A stretch of 47,142 nt of DNA, taken from assembly GCA_017478965.1 (NCBI GenBank), contig JAFVCV010000025.1, positions 1 to 47,142 on the forward strand, given 5' to 3'. The position numbers were made by a program, and so were the translations under genes. The DNA comes from Ruminococcus sp. GTDB lineage: Bacteria > Bacillota > Clostridia > Oscillospirales > Ruminococcaceae. Positions 22,850 through 31,356 of this stretch are shown here, one piece after another. The notes under the pieces were generated by a model that ran no database searches, had not been told where the DNA came from, and was given only the letters and a program-made list of their open reading frames with translations. Each line of letters begins with the position of its first letter. The stretch's first letter is position 1.

Positions 22850-23341
22850 ATGAGGATAGCGGTTTGCCCGGGCAGCTTTGACCCTGTTACCCTGGGGCAT
22901 CTTGACATAATAAACAGGGCGTCAAAGCTTTTTGATAAGGTCATCGTGCTGGTCTCTTTCAATAAGAGCAAGTCCAGGGCCAGCTTTTCCACTACGGAAA
23001 GGATGGAAATGATAATCGCAGTCACGGGACATCTGGATAATGTGGTGGTGGACTGTTATGACGGTCTGCTGGCGGATTATCTTAAAATGACCGGGGCCGA
23101 GGTCATCGTCAAGGGACTGAGGGCTGTGTCAGACTTTGAGTATGAGTTCCAGATGGCCTTAGCCAACAGAAAGCTCTATGAGGGGGCTGAAACGGTGTTC
23201 CTGACCACAGCAGGGGAGAATATGTTCCTTTCTTCCAGTGTGGTAAAGGAGATAGCCAGCTTTGGCGGCGAGATAAGCGGGTTCGTTCCCCCGCAGATAC
23301 TGGATACGATCAAAAACCGGCTTTATAAGCCGGAGAAGTAA
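22850..23341 (+). CDS. coaD: Phosphopantetheine adenylyltransferase
   Basis: A 163-aa nucleotidyltransferase of the coenzyme A pathway. The N-terminal CPGSFDPVTLGHLDII contains the T/HxGH motif. VKGLRAVSDFEYEFQMA and the ISSS-like FLSSSVVKEIA near the end are CoaD signatures. It joins ATP and 4'-phosphopantetheine to dephospho-CoA. It follows rsmD after 28 bases, with GAGGAAG before the ATG. Confidence 0.95.
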   Translation: MRIAVCPGSFDPVTLGHLDIINRASKLFDKVIVLVSFNKSKSRASFSTTERMEMIIAVTGHLDNVVVDCYDGLLADYLKMTGAEVIVKGLRAVSDFEYEFQMALANRKLYEGAETVFLTTAGENMFLSSSVVKEIASFGGEISGFVPPQILDTIKNRLYKPEK

Positions 23342-23379
23342 TACTAAATTCTGGAGATTTTGGAAAGGAAGTTAAAGTC

Positions 23380-23934
23380 ATGGAAAATGCAGAGCTTGAT
23401 ATGAAGTCAAAGGAACTCAAACCCGTAGACGATATACTGTTCAAGATAGATGAATATGTGGACAGCTGCGGCTCTTTGCCTTTTACTAATAAGAAAAGTG
23501 TCGATCCCGATGAGCTTCATGAGCTGGTGGATAAGATCAGGCTGAGTATGCCCGGTGAGATGAAGAGGGCGAAGGAAGTTGACAGCCAGAAAGCCACCAT
23601 CGTTTCTGACGCAAACAAGGAGGCTGACGGCATAATCGAGGCTGCGAAGCAGCAGGCCGATGCGATCCTGAGACAGGCCAAGGCTGAGGCTGACAAGCTT
23701 GTAAGCGAGCAGGAGATAGTGACCAGAGCCAACGATTACGCCAGAGATCAGGTCCAGAGGGCGAATGACGAGGCCGCAGAGATAATAGACCAGGCCAGGG
23801 AGAAGGAAAAGGCCATAAGGGCTGCCATGGTAGAAAATATCAATTCTTCACTTTCACAGGCTGCTGCAGTACTTCAGAAGAATCTTGATTCAGTCAATTC
23901 CACTATGGAGGCGATCTCAAAGATCGCAGAGTGA
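23380..23934 (+). CDS. Coiled-coil protein downstream of coaD, ATP-synthase-b-like
   Basis: A 184-aa soluble protein. The N-terminal 55 residues are mixed, and residues about 60-165 are a strong Ala/Glu/Lys/Gln heptad coiled coil (EAAKQQADAILRQAKAEADK) like the b/E subunit stalks of rotary ATPases. There is no membrane anchor. Such genes after coaD are common in Clostridia and are often labelled ATPase only because of the coiled coil. The function is unknown; a DivIVA- or scaffold-like role would be a guess. It ends at a terminator. Confidence 0.72.
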   Translation: MENAELDMKSKELKPVDDILFKIDEYVDSCGSLPFTNKKSVDPDELHELVDKIRLSMPGEMKRAKEVDSQKATIVSDANKEADGIIEAAKQQADAILRQAKAEADKLVSEQEIVTRANDYARDQVQRANDEAAEIIDQAREKEKAIRAAMVENINSSLSQAAAVLQKNLDSVNSTMEAISKIAE

Positions 23935-23946
23935 TAACAGATCCTT

Positions 23947-23982
23947 ACGGACCGGAGCAGATGAGCTTTGGTCCGTTTTTTT
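23947..23982 (+). terminator. Terminator after the rsmD-coaD-coiled-coil operon
   Basis: ACGGACC pairs with GGTCCGT, with a T run after it. Only 29 bases separate it from the subtilase start, and no promoter is visible between them, so it may instead attenuate read-through. Confidence 0.8.
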
Positions 23983-24011
23983 GTACATAAAAGGCGAAGG
24001 AGGAGATAGGT

Positions 24012-27000
24012 ATGAACATAAAGAAGATAGTCAGCGCCGCCGCTGCGGCAGTGCTTTCTTTTACTGGGACAATGGGCGTCACCGGCGTCAGCGTGGAGGA
24101 AAAGAGCTTTGACAGCGAGACAGTAAGCGTTATCGTCACCGTTAAGGGAGACGCTTTGCTGTCAGGGGGCGAGGGCGCTGAGATGGGCGCAGATTTTCTT
24201 CTGACGGACAGGGCGGAGGAAATGGCTGCTGACATAGCGAAAGATCAGGAGCGGGCCTTCTGTTATATAAAAGCCCTTTATCCTGAAACGGAGCTGGGGT
24301 TCAGCTATAATACTCTGCTCAACGGTTTTTCCTGCACTTTACCGGAGGAGCTGATCGGTGAGGTGAAGAAGTGCGACCTTATCGAGGACGCCGCCGTGAG
24401 CCAGTCCCATGCCATGCCGGAGCTTTATGAGGCACGGGAAGGCGGGGGAGTTGACGGGTTTAGTGCGGATACGGGCTATTACGGCGAGGGTGAAGTCGTT
24501 GCTGTGCTGGATACGGAGCTTGATACCTCCCACGATATGTTCAGCCCCCTTTACGGAAAGAACGTCAAGCTCACGTATTCCGGGGTCGGAAGGATAGTCA
24601 GGACTGTAGGCATGAATGTGCCCGTACAGGCCGATATGGTCTATGTCAGCACAAAACTGCCCTATGTCTGCAACTATACCGATGAGGGCAGCCGCTATGA
24701 TACTTATTTTCCCGGCAGCTATCACGGGACCCACGTCTGCGGCATCGCCGCAGGAAATGAGGTGGAGGACAATAACGGCAGCGATATCAGCGGCATAGCT
24801 CCGGACGCACAGATCATATTTATGAAGGTCTTTGCCTATGACGATGTCAGCGGGAACAACACTGTGCAGGACGATGTGGCCGCCGCTGCCATAGAGGACG
24901 CTGTCAAACTTGGGGCAACTGTGATAAATATGAGCTTTGGCGCATCTACCGGGTTCAGTGATAACGATGTCTATAGCCGGGTCTTTGAGTCTGCTGAAAA
25001 CGCCGGCGTGACCGTTGTGGCTGCTGCGGGCAATGACGGCTCCGGGGAACTTATGACGCCTGAAAATGTGGACAGGACCAGTATAAACTACCCCGGCAGC
25101 GACCCAAGGGCCTTTACGGTGGCTTCCTCTGACAACGGCTCATGGTACAGCAGCCACGTGGGAGATGCTGTCAGTGATTTTTCCTCCTTCGGTACTTCTG
25201 AAGACCTGCGGCTGAAACCCGACATAATGGGTGTGGGCGGCTATGTGGAGTCGGCTGATTATTACGGCGGCTTCGCTGTGGAGAGCGGTACCTCTATGGC
25301 TTCGCCCTATATCTCCGGCTGTGTGGCCCTCATGAGTGAATACCTGAAAAGAACAGGCGACAGCCACAAGGGCGCTGAAAAGGTGGGTCATATCAAAAAG
25401 CTCCTGATGTGCTCGGCGGTGCCTTTCAGAGAGGACGGTCTTTATATCAGCCCCAGAGCGCAGGGGTCAGGGCTTGTAAATATGGAAAACGCCGTGAATG
25501 CAAAGGTGCTTATGACCGGTGCTGACGGTCAGGCTGCACTGTCTTTAGGTGACGGGCTTTCCGACAGCTTTGATATCAGCCTGAGGATAAAGAATATTTC
25601 AAACGAAAAGGTGAGCTTTTCCGACGCATCGCTGGAGCTGACTACAGACGATACAGAGGTCTATAACGGTACAGCGTATATCGAGGGGCAGCAGGAACTT
25701 AAATGCTCGGTCACGGGACTGGAGGGTCTTAAACAGCTCAGTGCGAAACAGGAAAAGACCGTGACTCTCCATGTGACACTTGACAGCACGCAGGCTTCAG
25801 AACTAAGAAAGACCTTCAAAAACGGTTTTTTTGCTGACGGCTTTATCACACTCTCCGGTTCGCCGCAGTCCTGCGATATATCAGTTGCGATGACGGGGTT
25901 CTGCGGCAGCTGGGCTGATGTGCCTATATTTGATGAAGGCCTGGGTGCTACCGGAGTTTATACCGATATCTACATGGCTGAGATCCCCGCAGAGATGTCA
26001 ATGGCGGCCCTTATCCGTGCGGTCGATCAGATATATATAGGAATGCAGCTGCAATTCGAGGGCGTTCCCACAGACAGGCCCTATTACTCTGATGACCCTG
26101 TTGAGGACCTGCTCAGGGGGAAGTTCGGGGACGCTGTTGATTATGTGGACAAGAGCTATTTTGAAAATATCCTCCGTGAGGGAATCTACATCTCGCCGGA
26201 TTACGACAGCATGGGCGACGGCCTGAGGATCCTTGCCGATACCCTGAGACCTGCTGTCATAGACGGCGTGAGCGTCTACGACAGCGACGGGACCTTCCTT
26301 CACAGCGGTTCTGATTTAGAGGAGAATATCGAACGAGCCTCGCCCTATTACTTTTTCACTAACTATATCGGAGATCTGCCGGAGGGGGAGTATCTGGCCT
26401 CTCTGAAAGGATATGTGCCTTATGACGGCGCAGAGGACAGACCTCAGTATTTTGAGAAGAGCTTTACCGTTGACAAGACCCCGCCCGTCATAAACTCGGC
26501 CAGGGTCACTTCCTCCGGCGGCAGGAAGATCCTGACCATGCAGCTGAGCGACAGCGCTCTGGAGGGTCTGTACGTCATCGGCAACGGCACCGGCGGCGTA
26601 AAGGGCTGCGATGACCTTGCGGGACTGGACGGCACGGTGATAAGAGACATAGTATCGGCTTTTTCCGACAGCTATTACAGCGATCAACAGGAGAGCCTGC
26701 CGTCACCGATGTCTTTCTCAGACCTGTTCTCGCCTGAATACAGCAGCGACATGAGAAACAAGTATTCCTTCTATGACGCAGTTGTTCTTGAGGGCAGCAG
26801 CACTGTGGTGGAATATGACGTCACCGACCTTCGTGATTATATCTTTTTTGTTTCAGACAGGGCCTATAACAGCACCTCATACGGCGCAGATGTCCCCTAT
26901 ATAGGCAGCCTGGAGCAGCCCGCCGCCATAAGGAGCGGGAACAGGCTGAGTCTCAAAGCGCCTGAGATCATAGGCAATAAGATAAACTCCCAGGGCTGGA

Positions 27001-27545
27001 AAATAAGCTCTAATAATTATGAGTGGTACAGGTTCTATCCTGATACAGTCCTTGACTCGAATTATAACGGCCATTACCTGAGGTATTATGTCAGTGTGGG
27101 CGGCAAGACCTATTACAGCAACTGCGTCCGGATAGTTGTGGCTGACATGATAAAGGGCAAGAAGACTGTCATAGTAATGGACGATTTCAGCTGTGACACT
27201 TATTATACTGACAGCGACACCTTTGACGTTTCCGAACTTGGCGGCAGCTATTACAGCATCATGACCTTTGCCGACGGTATGGTGCCAAGATATCAGACCG
27301 TTCACACCGGCACCGCAGAAATGGCCGACATCAGGCTTGCTGTTCCCGGAGATATCGACATGAGCGGGGATATCAACTATATGGATATCTCAGCGCTTAT
27401 CTCCATGATAAACGGCGAAACTGATATGAACAGCTATATCCGCAGTGTGGCTGACGTTGACCGAAGCGGCAGCCTGGATTATCTTGACCTGTCACTGCTC
27501 ATATCCTTCATAAATATGGAGACTACATTCAAGGCTCCCTTCTGA
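24012..27545 (+). CDS. Secreted subtilisin-like serine protease with C-terminal type I dockerin
   Basis: An 1177-aa exported protein. It has a signal peptide (about 1-25, with an Ala-rich core) and an inhibitor-type propeptide (about 35-125). The S8 catalytic domain shows Asp167 (AVLDTELD), His238 (YHGTHVCG) and Ser428 (SGTSMASP). The C5a-peptidase/lactocepin-like layout continues with Ig/Fn-type beta domains (about 500-1100). The last 65 residues are a dockerin with two Ca-binding F-hand repeats, starting at Asp1114 (DIDMSGDINYMD) and Asp1148 (DVDRSGSLDYLD). The dockerin should attach the protease to a cohesin scaffold on the cell or in a cellulosome. AAGGAGGAGAT precedes the ATG. Confidence 0.93.
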   Translation: MNIKKIVSAAAAAVLSFTGTMGVTGVSVEEKSFDSETVSVIVTVKGDALLSGGEGAEMGADFLLTDRAEEMAADIAKDQERAFCYIKALYPETELGFSYNTLLNGFSCTLPEELIGEVKKCDLIEDAAVSQSHAMPELYEAREGGGVDGFSADTGYYGEGEVVAVLDTELDTSHDMFSPLYGKNVKLTYSGVGRIVRTVGMNVPVQADMVYVSTKLPYVCNYTDEGSRYDTYFPGSYHGTHVCGIAAGNEVEDNNGSDISGIAPDAQIIFMKVFAYDDVSGNNTVQDDVAAAAIEDAVKLGATVINMSFGASTGFSDNDVYSRVFESAENAGVTVVAAAGNDGSGELMTPENVDRTSINYPGSDPRAFTVASSDNGSWYSSHVGDAVSDFSSFGTSEDLRLKPDIMGVGGYVESADYYGGFAVESGTSMASPYISGCVALMSEYLKRTGDSHKGAEKVGHIKKLLMCSAVPFREDGLYISPRAQGSGLVNMENAVNAKVLMTGADGQAALSLGDGLSDSFDISLRIKNISNEKVSFSDASLELTTDDTEVYNGTAYIEGQQELKCSVTGLEGLKQLSAKQEKTVTLHVTLDSTQASELRKTFKNGFFADGFITLSGSPQSCDISVAMTGFCGSWADVPIFDEGLGATGVYTDIYMAEIPAEMSMAALIRAVDQIYIGMQLQFEGVPTDRPYYSDDPVEDLLRGKFGDAVDYVDKSYFENILREGIYISPDYDSMGDGLRILADTLRPAVIDGVSVYDSDGTFLHSGSDLEENIERASPYYFFTNYIGDLPEGEYLASLKGYVPYDGAEDRPQYFEKSFTVDKTPPVINSARVTSSGGRKILTMQLSDSALEGLYVIGNGTGGVKGCDDLAGLDGTVIRDIVSAFSDSYYSDQQESLPSPMSFSDLFSPEYSSDMRNKYSFYDAVVLEGSSTVVEYDVTDLRDYIFFVSDRAYNSTSYGADVPYIGSLEQPAAIRSGNRLSLKAPEIIGNKINSQGWKISSNNYEWYRFYPDTVLDSNYNGHYLRYYVSVGGKTYYSNCVRIVVADMIKGKKTVIVMDDFSCDTYYTDSDTFDVSELGGSYYSIMTFADGMVPRYQTVHTGTAEMADIRLAVPGDIDMSGDINYMDISALISMINGETDMNSYIRSVADVDRSGSLDYLDLSLLISFINMETTFKAPF

Positions 27546-27552
27546 TCGACAG

Positions 27553-27588
27553 AAAAAACAGTGTCAAACCTATTTGACACTGTTTTTT
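27553..27588 (+). terminator. Terminator of the dockerin protease gene
   Basis: A perfect 16-bp stem (AAAAAACAGTGTCAAA and its complement) around CCTA. Because of its symmetry it has T tracts on both strands. Confidence 0.95.
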
Positions 27589-27610
27589 GACGGATGTAAA
27601 GCTCTTTTGC

Positions 27611-27639
27611 TTGAAAAAACACTGTGTGTGTGCTATGAT
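27611..27639 (+). promoter_or_regulatory. Promoter of the XRE-family regulator gene
   Basis: TTGAAA (27611-27616), a 17-bp spacer and an extended -10, TGCTATGAT (TATGAT at 27634-27639). It rules out the earlier TTG start at 27587. Confidence 0.83.
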
Positions 27640-27682
27640 GATCTCAGCCGAGAGGGGACCCGGCACAAGGGAGGGAAACGGT

Positions 27683-28279
27683 ATGGAACTCAGCAGGACG
27701 ATAAAAAGGCTCAGGACTGAACAAGGCTGGTCTCAGGAAATGCTGGCGGAAAAGGCCTATGTCAGCCGCCAGACTGTTTCTAACTGGGAGAACGAGAAAA
27801 GCTATCCCGATGTCCACAGCCTGCTCATACTGAGCGGTCTTTTTGGCGTTTCCCTTGACGAACTTATCAAAGGAGATGTTGAGATCATGAAAGACACTAT
27901 GAAAAATGAAGATGTAAGCAGGCTTAAAAAGGCTCAGTTGCTTGGGGTAGTGGAATTATTTGCCTTGATATTCGGAGTGGCGCTGCTTATCGAGTACGGC
28001 GGTGAGATCGGCATGATATTAGGCCCCCTGCTGGCAGGCATTCTGTCAGTATGTATTTTCATGACATTTCACTGCCTTGAGCAGATCAAGAAGGACAATG
28101 ACATTCAGACCTACCATGAAGTACTGGCATTTATGAACGGTGAGACACTTGATGACATCGAAAAGGAAAACGAACATAAAAAGCGCAGTTCGCAAAAGAA
28201 ACTGCTTATATTTGCTGCGGTCCAGGCAGCTGCGGTCCTTATAGCCGGCGCTGTGATGATAATAAGGCAGCTGTTATAA
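27683..28279 (+). CDS. XRE-family helix-turn-helix regulator with membrane-anchored C-terminus
   Basis: A 198-aa protein. The N-terminal HTH_3 domain (about 1-65, with EMLAEKAYVSRQTVSNWENE) is of the kind found in many Clostridia regulators. After a linker it has two or three hydrophobic segments: about 92-130 (two, LLGVVELFALIFGVALLI and GMILGPLLAGILSVCIFM) and one at the end (about 178-195). It is probably a membrane-tethered regulator. AAGGGAGGG lies 7 bases before the ATG. Targets are unknown; it follows the dockerin protease but has its own promoter. Confidence 0.82.
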   Translation: MELSRTIKRLRTEQGWSQEMLAEKAYVSRQTVSNWENEKSYPDVHSLLILSGLFGVSLDELIKGDVEIMKDTMKNEDVSRLKKAQLLGVVELFALIFGVALLIEYGGEIGMILGPLLAGILSVCIFMTFHCLEQIKKDNDIQTYHEVLAFMNGETLDDIEKENEHKKRSSQKKLLIFAAVQAAAVLIAGAVMIIRQLL

Positions 28280-28310
28280 CAGTAAATGCCAAAACTAAGC
28301 TCAGACCTGA

Positions 28311-28350
28311 AAAACGGCATCTCTGTCCATTGGCAGAGGTGCCGTTTTCT
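28311..28350. terminator. Bidirectional terminator between convergent genes
   Basis: AAAACGGCATCTCTG pairs with CAGAGGTGCCGTTTT (15 bp, one wobble) around an 8-base loop. It has T tracts on both strands and serves the XRE gene and the GNAT gene. Confidence 0.92.
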
Positions 28351-28390
28351 ACTGTACCATTCATTGGCGGGAGCTTTATGTTCAGCTTTT

Positions 28391-28849
28391 TCATTTCAGG
28401 TCGTAATACATAAAATTTCCGTTCTTTTTAAAGCCGTATGAGGTGTAGAGCTTCACACCCATGTCAGATGCGGTTATCTGCACCGTGGAGCAGCCTTTTT
28501 CCCTGGCTTCTTCAAGTACTGAGCAAAGCAGTTTGCTTGCTATGCCCTGTCTGCGGCAGCTTTTATCGGTGTACATACTTGACAGCAGCCCTATTTTTCC
28601 GTTTGGACAGCTAAAATACGGAGGCTTTTCAACTATCGACATACCGCTGGTGCCAACTATCTTCCCGCAGTCAACAGCAATGTAAGAGAAAAAGGTCCCG
28701 TCAGCCATATGCCTGCGGTAATAGTCCCTCAGTGCCGGCCTGAGGTCAAAGCTCTCTGCTGCGCCCTCTTCCAGAAGCTGTGCTATCCTCATTTCGATAA
28801 ACGTGTCAAGATCATTTTCTGTGAGTCTTCTGATTATTGTTTCTGCCAA
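28391..28849 (-). CDS. GNAT-family N-acetyltransferase
   Basis: A 152-aa GNAT protein. Motif A has CRRQGIASKLL (the Q/R-x2-G-x-A loop that binds acetyl-CoA), and motif B ends in LYTSYGFKKNGNFMYY. The substrate is unknown. The start codon is TTG: TAGGAGTGA lies 6 bases upstream and no ATG is closer in frame. Confidence 0.87.
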   Translation of the reverse strand: MAETIIRRLTENDLDTFIEMRIAQLLEEGAAESFDLRPALRDYYRRHMADGTFFSYIAVDCGKIVGTSGMSIVEKPPYFSCPNGKIGLLSSMYTDKSCRRQGIASKLLCSVLEEAREKGCSTVQITASDMGVKLYTSYGFKKNGNFMYYDLK

Positions 28850-28922
28850 TCTCTGTCACTCCTATCTTATGTTTTTATAACGAAAAAACGCTTACTTAGG
28901 TCATTACCCACACATAAACTCA

Positions 28923-28957
28923 GCCCCGATGCAGTGCACCGGGGCCTGTTTGTTATA
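28923..28957. terminator. Hairpin between the lipoprotein and GNAT genes
   Basis: GCCCCG (28923-28928) pairs with CGGGGC (28940-28945). The T-rich tract follows on the plus strand, although both neighbouring genes are on the minus strand, so its direction is puzzling. Confidence 0.45.
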
Positions 28958-28979
28958 TTTTAGTACAGATCGAAAACCG

Positions 28980-29672
28980 TTACCCTAAATAATCCCTGAC
29001 ATTGAAGGTTTCATCAGTACGCTGTTCCTCATCTATTATAGCCCGAACATACTCAGTAACATATGTTTCCCCTGAAACAGGATCAATATAATAACGAATT
29101 TGTGCGGAAGTGTAAGATCTGAACAAAACTACTATCTCACCGACCTCGTTTGTGGAAACAGTCCAATAAATATTGTTTCCATCCGGCTCCATCATGTCAT
29201 TTAAATTAGGGTATTTAATGAAACAATAGTTTCTGATCGCCTCCAGAGCCTGCTCCTCTGTAAGAGAATCTGATATACTGTCATTCTGCTCGGCTAATGC
29301 TTCAGTCTGAACGGGCAGAGTATCCTCAGTCTGACCTGACAGAGAACTGTCAGTCTTATCGGTCAGAGTATCATTTGCCGGGGTGCTTGTCTGTTCGTTA
29401 TCTGCTGCAGAGACCGTTTCGGTCTGAACTGCATCTGAATTCTCGTCTGCCTTCTCCTCTGCAGGAGCATCTGAACTGTTCTCATCCTGCTCGGCTGATA
29501 CGACCTCAGTCTGTTCGGCCATAGCATCCTCCGCAGGCTTGCTTGCCTCTTCAGTCTGTGTAACAGACACCGATCCGGTTTGCGGCGTATTTGCGTTCAC
29601 GTCCTCTGCGGCACATGAAGCTAAACCGACACACACACAGCATAAAGCCAGTAATACCATTTTCTTTTTCAT
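28980..29672 (-). CDS. Low-complexity lipoprotein with C-terminal PepSY-like domain
   Basis: A 230-aa lipoprotein. It has a signal peptide with lipobox LASC (Cys20). Residues about 22-130 are a disordered spacer made of imperfect repeats rich in Gln, Thr, Glu and Ala around cores such as SVTQTEEA, AEQTEVVSAEQ and PVQTEALAEQ. The C-terminal domain (about 135-225, with YYIDPVSGETYVTEYV) resembles PepSY-like domains that may restrain extracellular peptidases. The DNA is visibly richer in A/T than its neighbours. GGAGGAA precedes the ATG. No partner is adjacent; the dockerin protease lies two genes away, but a link is speculative. Confidence 0.78.
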   Translation of the reverse strand: MKKKMVLLALCCVCVGLASCAAEDVNANTPQTGSVSVTQTEEASKPAEDAMAEQTEVVSAEQDENSSDAPAEEKADENSDAVQTETVSAADNEQTSTPANDTLTDKTDSSLSGQTEDTLPVQTEALAEQNDSISDSLTEEQALEAIRNYCFIKYPNLNDMMEPDGNNIYWTVSTNEVGEIVVLFRSYTSAQIRYYIDPVSGETYVTEYVRAIIDEEQRTDETFNVRDYLG

Positions 29673-29852
29673 AATTGTTGTTCCTCCTAAATAAATTTAT
29701 AATCTGTTAACATTTCGGAAGTTAAAGTTCCCCTTGCAGATAAAGCATATCTTTTTTTCTGCTCATCTGCACACAAAAAACAGATCAAGAAGATCTCTAT
29801 TTATTATCTTTGACCTCTATTGTTTCGAGTATCACTGCAGCTCCCGAATGTC
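29673..29852 (-). other. Long structured 5' leader of the lipoprotein gene, about 180 bases
   Basis: From the transcription start predicted near 29852 the leader has several elements. A weak stem is followed by T residues (AGATC/GATCT at 29782-29796, T tract to 29775). A long hairpin (29735-29771) pairs TGCAGAT with ATCTGCA and GAGCA with TGCTT. The ribosome site lies at the end. I recognise no known riboswitch. Confidence 0.5.
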
Positions 29853-29858
29853 GAGGAT

Positions 29859-29887
29859 ATTATATCATATTGTTATTTTAATGTCAA
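29859..29887 (-). promoter_or_regulatory. Perfect consensus promoter of the lipoprotein gene
   Basis: On the minus strand, TTGACA (29887-29882), a 17-bp spacer and TATAAT (29864-29859), with an extended TGA. It is among the strongest-looking promoters in the window. Confidence 0.92.
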
Positions 29888-29890
29888 TAT

Positions 29891-29935
29891 AAAATATCAC
29901 AGTATTTCTGGCTAATTTAACAGAAATACTGTGAT
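29891..29935 (-). terminator. Terminator of ilvE
   Basis: A perfect 15-bp stem (29896-29910 and 29921-29935) with a 10-base loop. On the minus strand it runs into a T-rich ATATTTTATATT tract, which reaches the -35 of the lipoprotein promoter. Bases 29936-29998 hold nothing else. Confidence 0.83.
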
Positions 29936-29998
29936 TAATTACTTCTATATCAGTGTTGCTCTTTCGCAGGGCGATGTCTGATGGCCTTATACAGGATT

Positions 29999-31066
29999 TC
30001 AGTCTATCTTGACTGTCCAGCCGAACTCATCAGGTATCTTGCCCCACTGGATACCGGTCATGGTATCATAGAGCATCTGTGAGATCTTGCCGATCTTGTT
30101 GTCGTTGATGGTCATGACCTTGTCGCCCCATTTCAGGTGGCCTACAGGGGAGATGACTGCGGCGGTGCCTGTACCGAATACTTCGTCCAGCTTGCCCTCG
30201 TCATAAGCTTTGGCAACTTCCTCGATAGTTATTCTTCTCTCGGTGGCCTTTATGCCCTTGCTCCTGCAGACCTCAAGAGCAGACTTTCTGGTGATGCCCG
30301 GCAGAACGGAGCCAGTCAGCAGAGGAGTGATGACCTCGCCGTCGATAACGAAGAATATGTTCATCGAGCCTACCTCTTCGATATACTTCTGCTCAACGCC
30401 GTCGAGCCAAAGTACCTGCTCATAGTCCTGTGCGTGGGCCTCGTCCTGACCTTTCAGGGAGATAGCGTAGTTGGCAGCTGTCTTAGCGAAGCCAGTGCCG
30501 CCTCTTACGGCTCTTACATATTTCTGCTCAACATAGATCTTGACAGGGTTGAGACCGGTGGAATAGTAAGCGCCTGAGGGCGAAAGGATTATCAGGAACA
30601 GATAGTGGTCAGCGGGTCTGACGCCGACATAGGGGTCAGTAGCGAAGATGAAAGGCCTGATATACAGCGATGCGCCGTCAGTGTGAGGCACCCAGTCCTT
30701 CTCGACCTCTACCAGCTTCTTAGTGGCCTCTACCATGAATTCCTCATCGATCTGAGGAATGACCATTCTCTCAGCGGATACGTTCATTCTCTTGTAATTC
30801 TCGTCTGGTCTGAACAGCTGAACTGTGCCGTCAGCGGTCCTGTAGGCCTTCAGACCCTCGAAGATCTCCTGTCCGTAGTGCAGACACATAGCCGCAGGGG
30901 ACAGAGTGACATTGTCGAAGGGGACTATCCTTGCGTCGTGCCAGCCCTCGCCGGTATCATAGTTCATCACGAACATATGGTCCGTAAAGATGTGACCGAA
31001 ACCAAGCTTAGTTTCATCAGTAGGCTTGGCCTTGGGAGTTTTGGTCAACTCGATTTTGATTTCCAT
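29999..31066 (-). CDS. ilvE: Branched-chain amino acid aminotransferase
   Basis: A 355-aa fold-type IV PLP enzyme of the larger BCAT type. Early landmarks are LHYGQEIFEGLKAY and LFRPDENYKRM. The PLP lysine is Lys195 in GGTGFAKTAANY. VEQKYIEEVGSMNIFFV and FGTGTAAVISPVG complete the BCAT pattern. It interconverts Leu, Ile and Val with their keto acids using 2-oxoglutarate. AAGGATC precedes the ATG. It is divergent from glmS, with its own promoter and terminator. Confidence 0.95.
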   Translation of the reverse strand: MEIKIELTKTPKAKPTDETKLGFGHIFTDHMFVMNYDTGEGWHDARIVPFDNVTLSPAAMCLHYGQEIFEGLKAYRTADGTVQLFRPDENYKRMNVSAERMVIPQIDEEFMVEATKKLVEVEKDWVPHTDGASLYIRPFIFATDPYVGVRPADHYLFLIILSPSGAYYSTGLNPVKIYVEQKYVRAVRGGTGFAKTAANYAISLKGQDEAHAQDYEQVLWLDGVEQKYIEEVGSMNIFFVIDGEVITPLLTGSVLPGITRKSALEVCRSKGIKATERRITIEEVAKAYDEGKLDEVFGTGTAAVISPVGHLKWGDKVMTINDNKIGKISQMLYDTMTGIQWGKIPDEFGWTVKID

Positions 31067-31102
31067 AAAAGATCCTTCTTTCTTAAATTAATGATCGTTA
31101 TT

Positions 31103-31131
31103 ATTATAATACATTCTCTCCGATTTTTCAA
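31103..31131 (-). promoter_or_regulatory. Promoter of ilvE
   Basis: On the minus strand, TTGAAA (31131-31126), a 17-bp spacer and TATAAT (31108-31103). Between it and the glmS promoter, bases 31132-31315 contain no supported gene or leader. Confidence 0.87.
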
Positions 31132-31315
31132 GGGGTATTTTGAATTTTTTTGAATTTTGCGATAATTTTTCCTGCAAAACCCCGGGCGTCCAGAATGTAA
31201 TGTCATGGTCATCAGCCCTTTTATGGGATTTTTTGAAAAACATACCGCTGAGCTGTGAAATTATCCCGCTCTTTGCTATCATTATGTTGAAATTATGAAA
31301 ATTTGTCCGGCGCTA

Positions 31316-31344
31316 TTGATTTTAGGGATAAAATGTGTTATGAT
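31316..31344 (+). promoter_or_regulatory. Promoter of glmS
   Basis: TTGATT (31316-31321), a 17-bp spacer and TATGAT (31339-31344) with an extended TGT. Transcription should start near 31351. Confidence 0.8.
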
Positions 31345-31356
31345 TTATATTATTGT

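Noticed and set aside
31088-31282. 64-codon minus-strand frame between ilvE and glmS
   Set aside because: It has no ribosome site and runs through the ilvE promoter, so it is unlikely to be translated.
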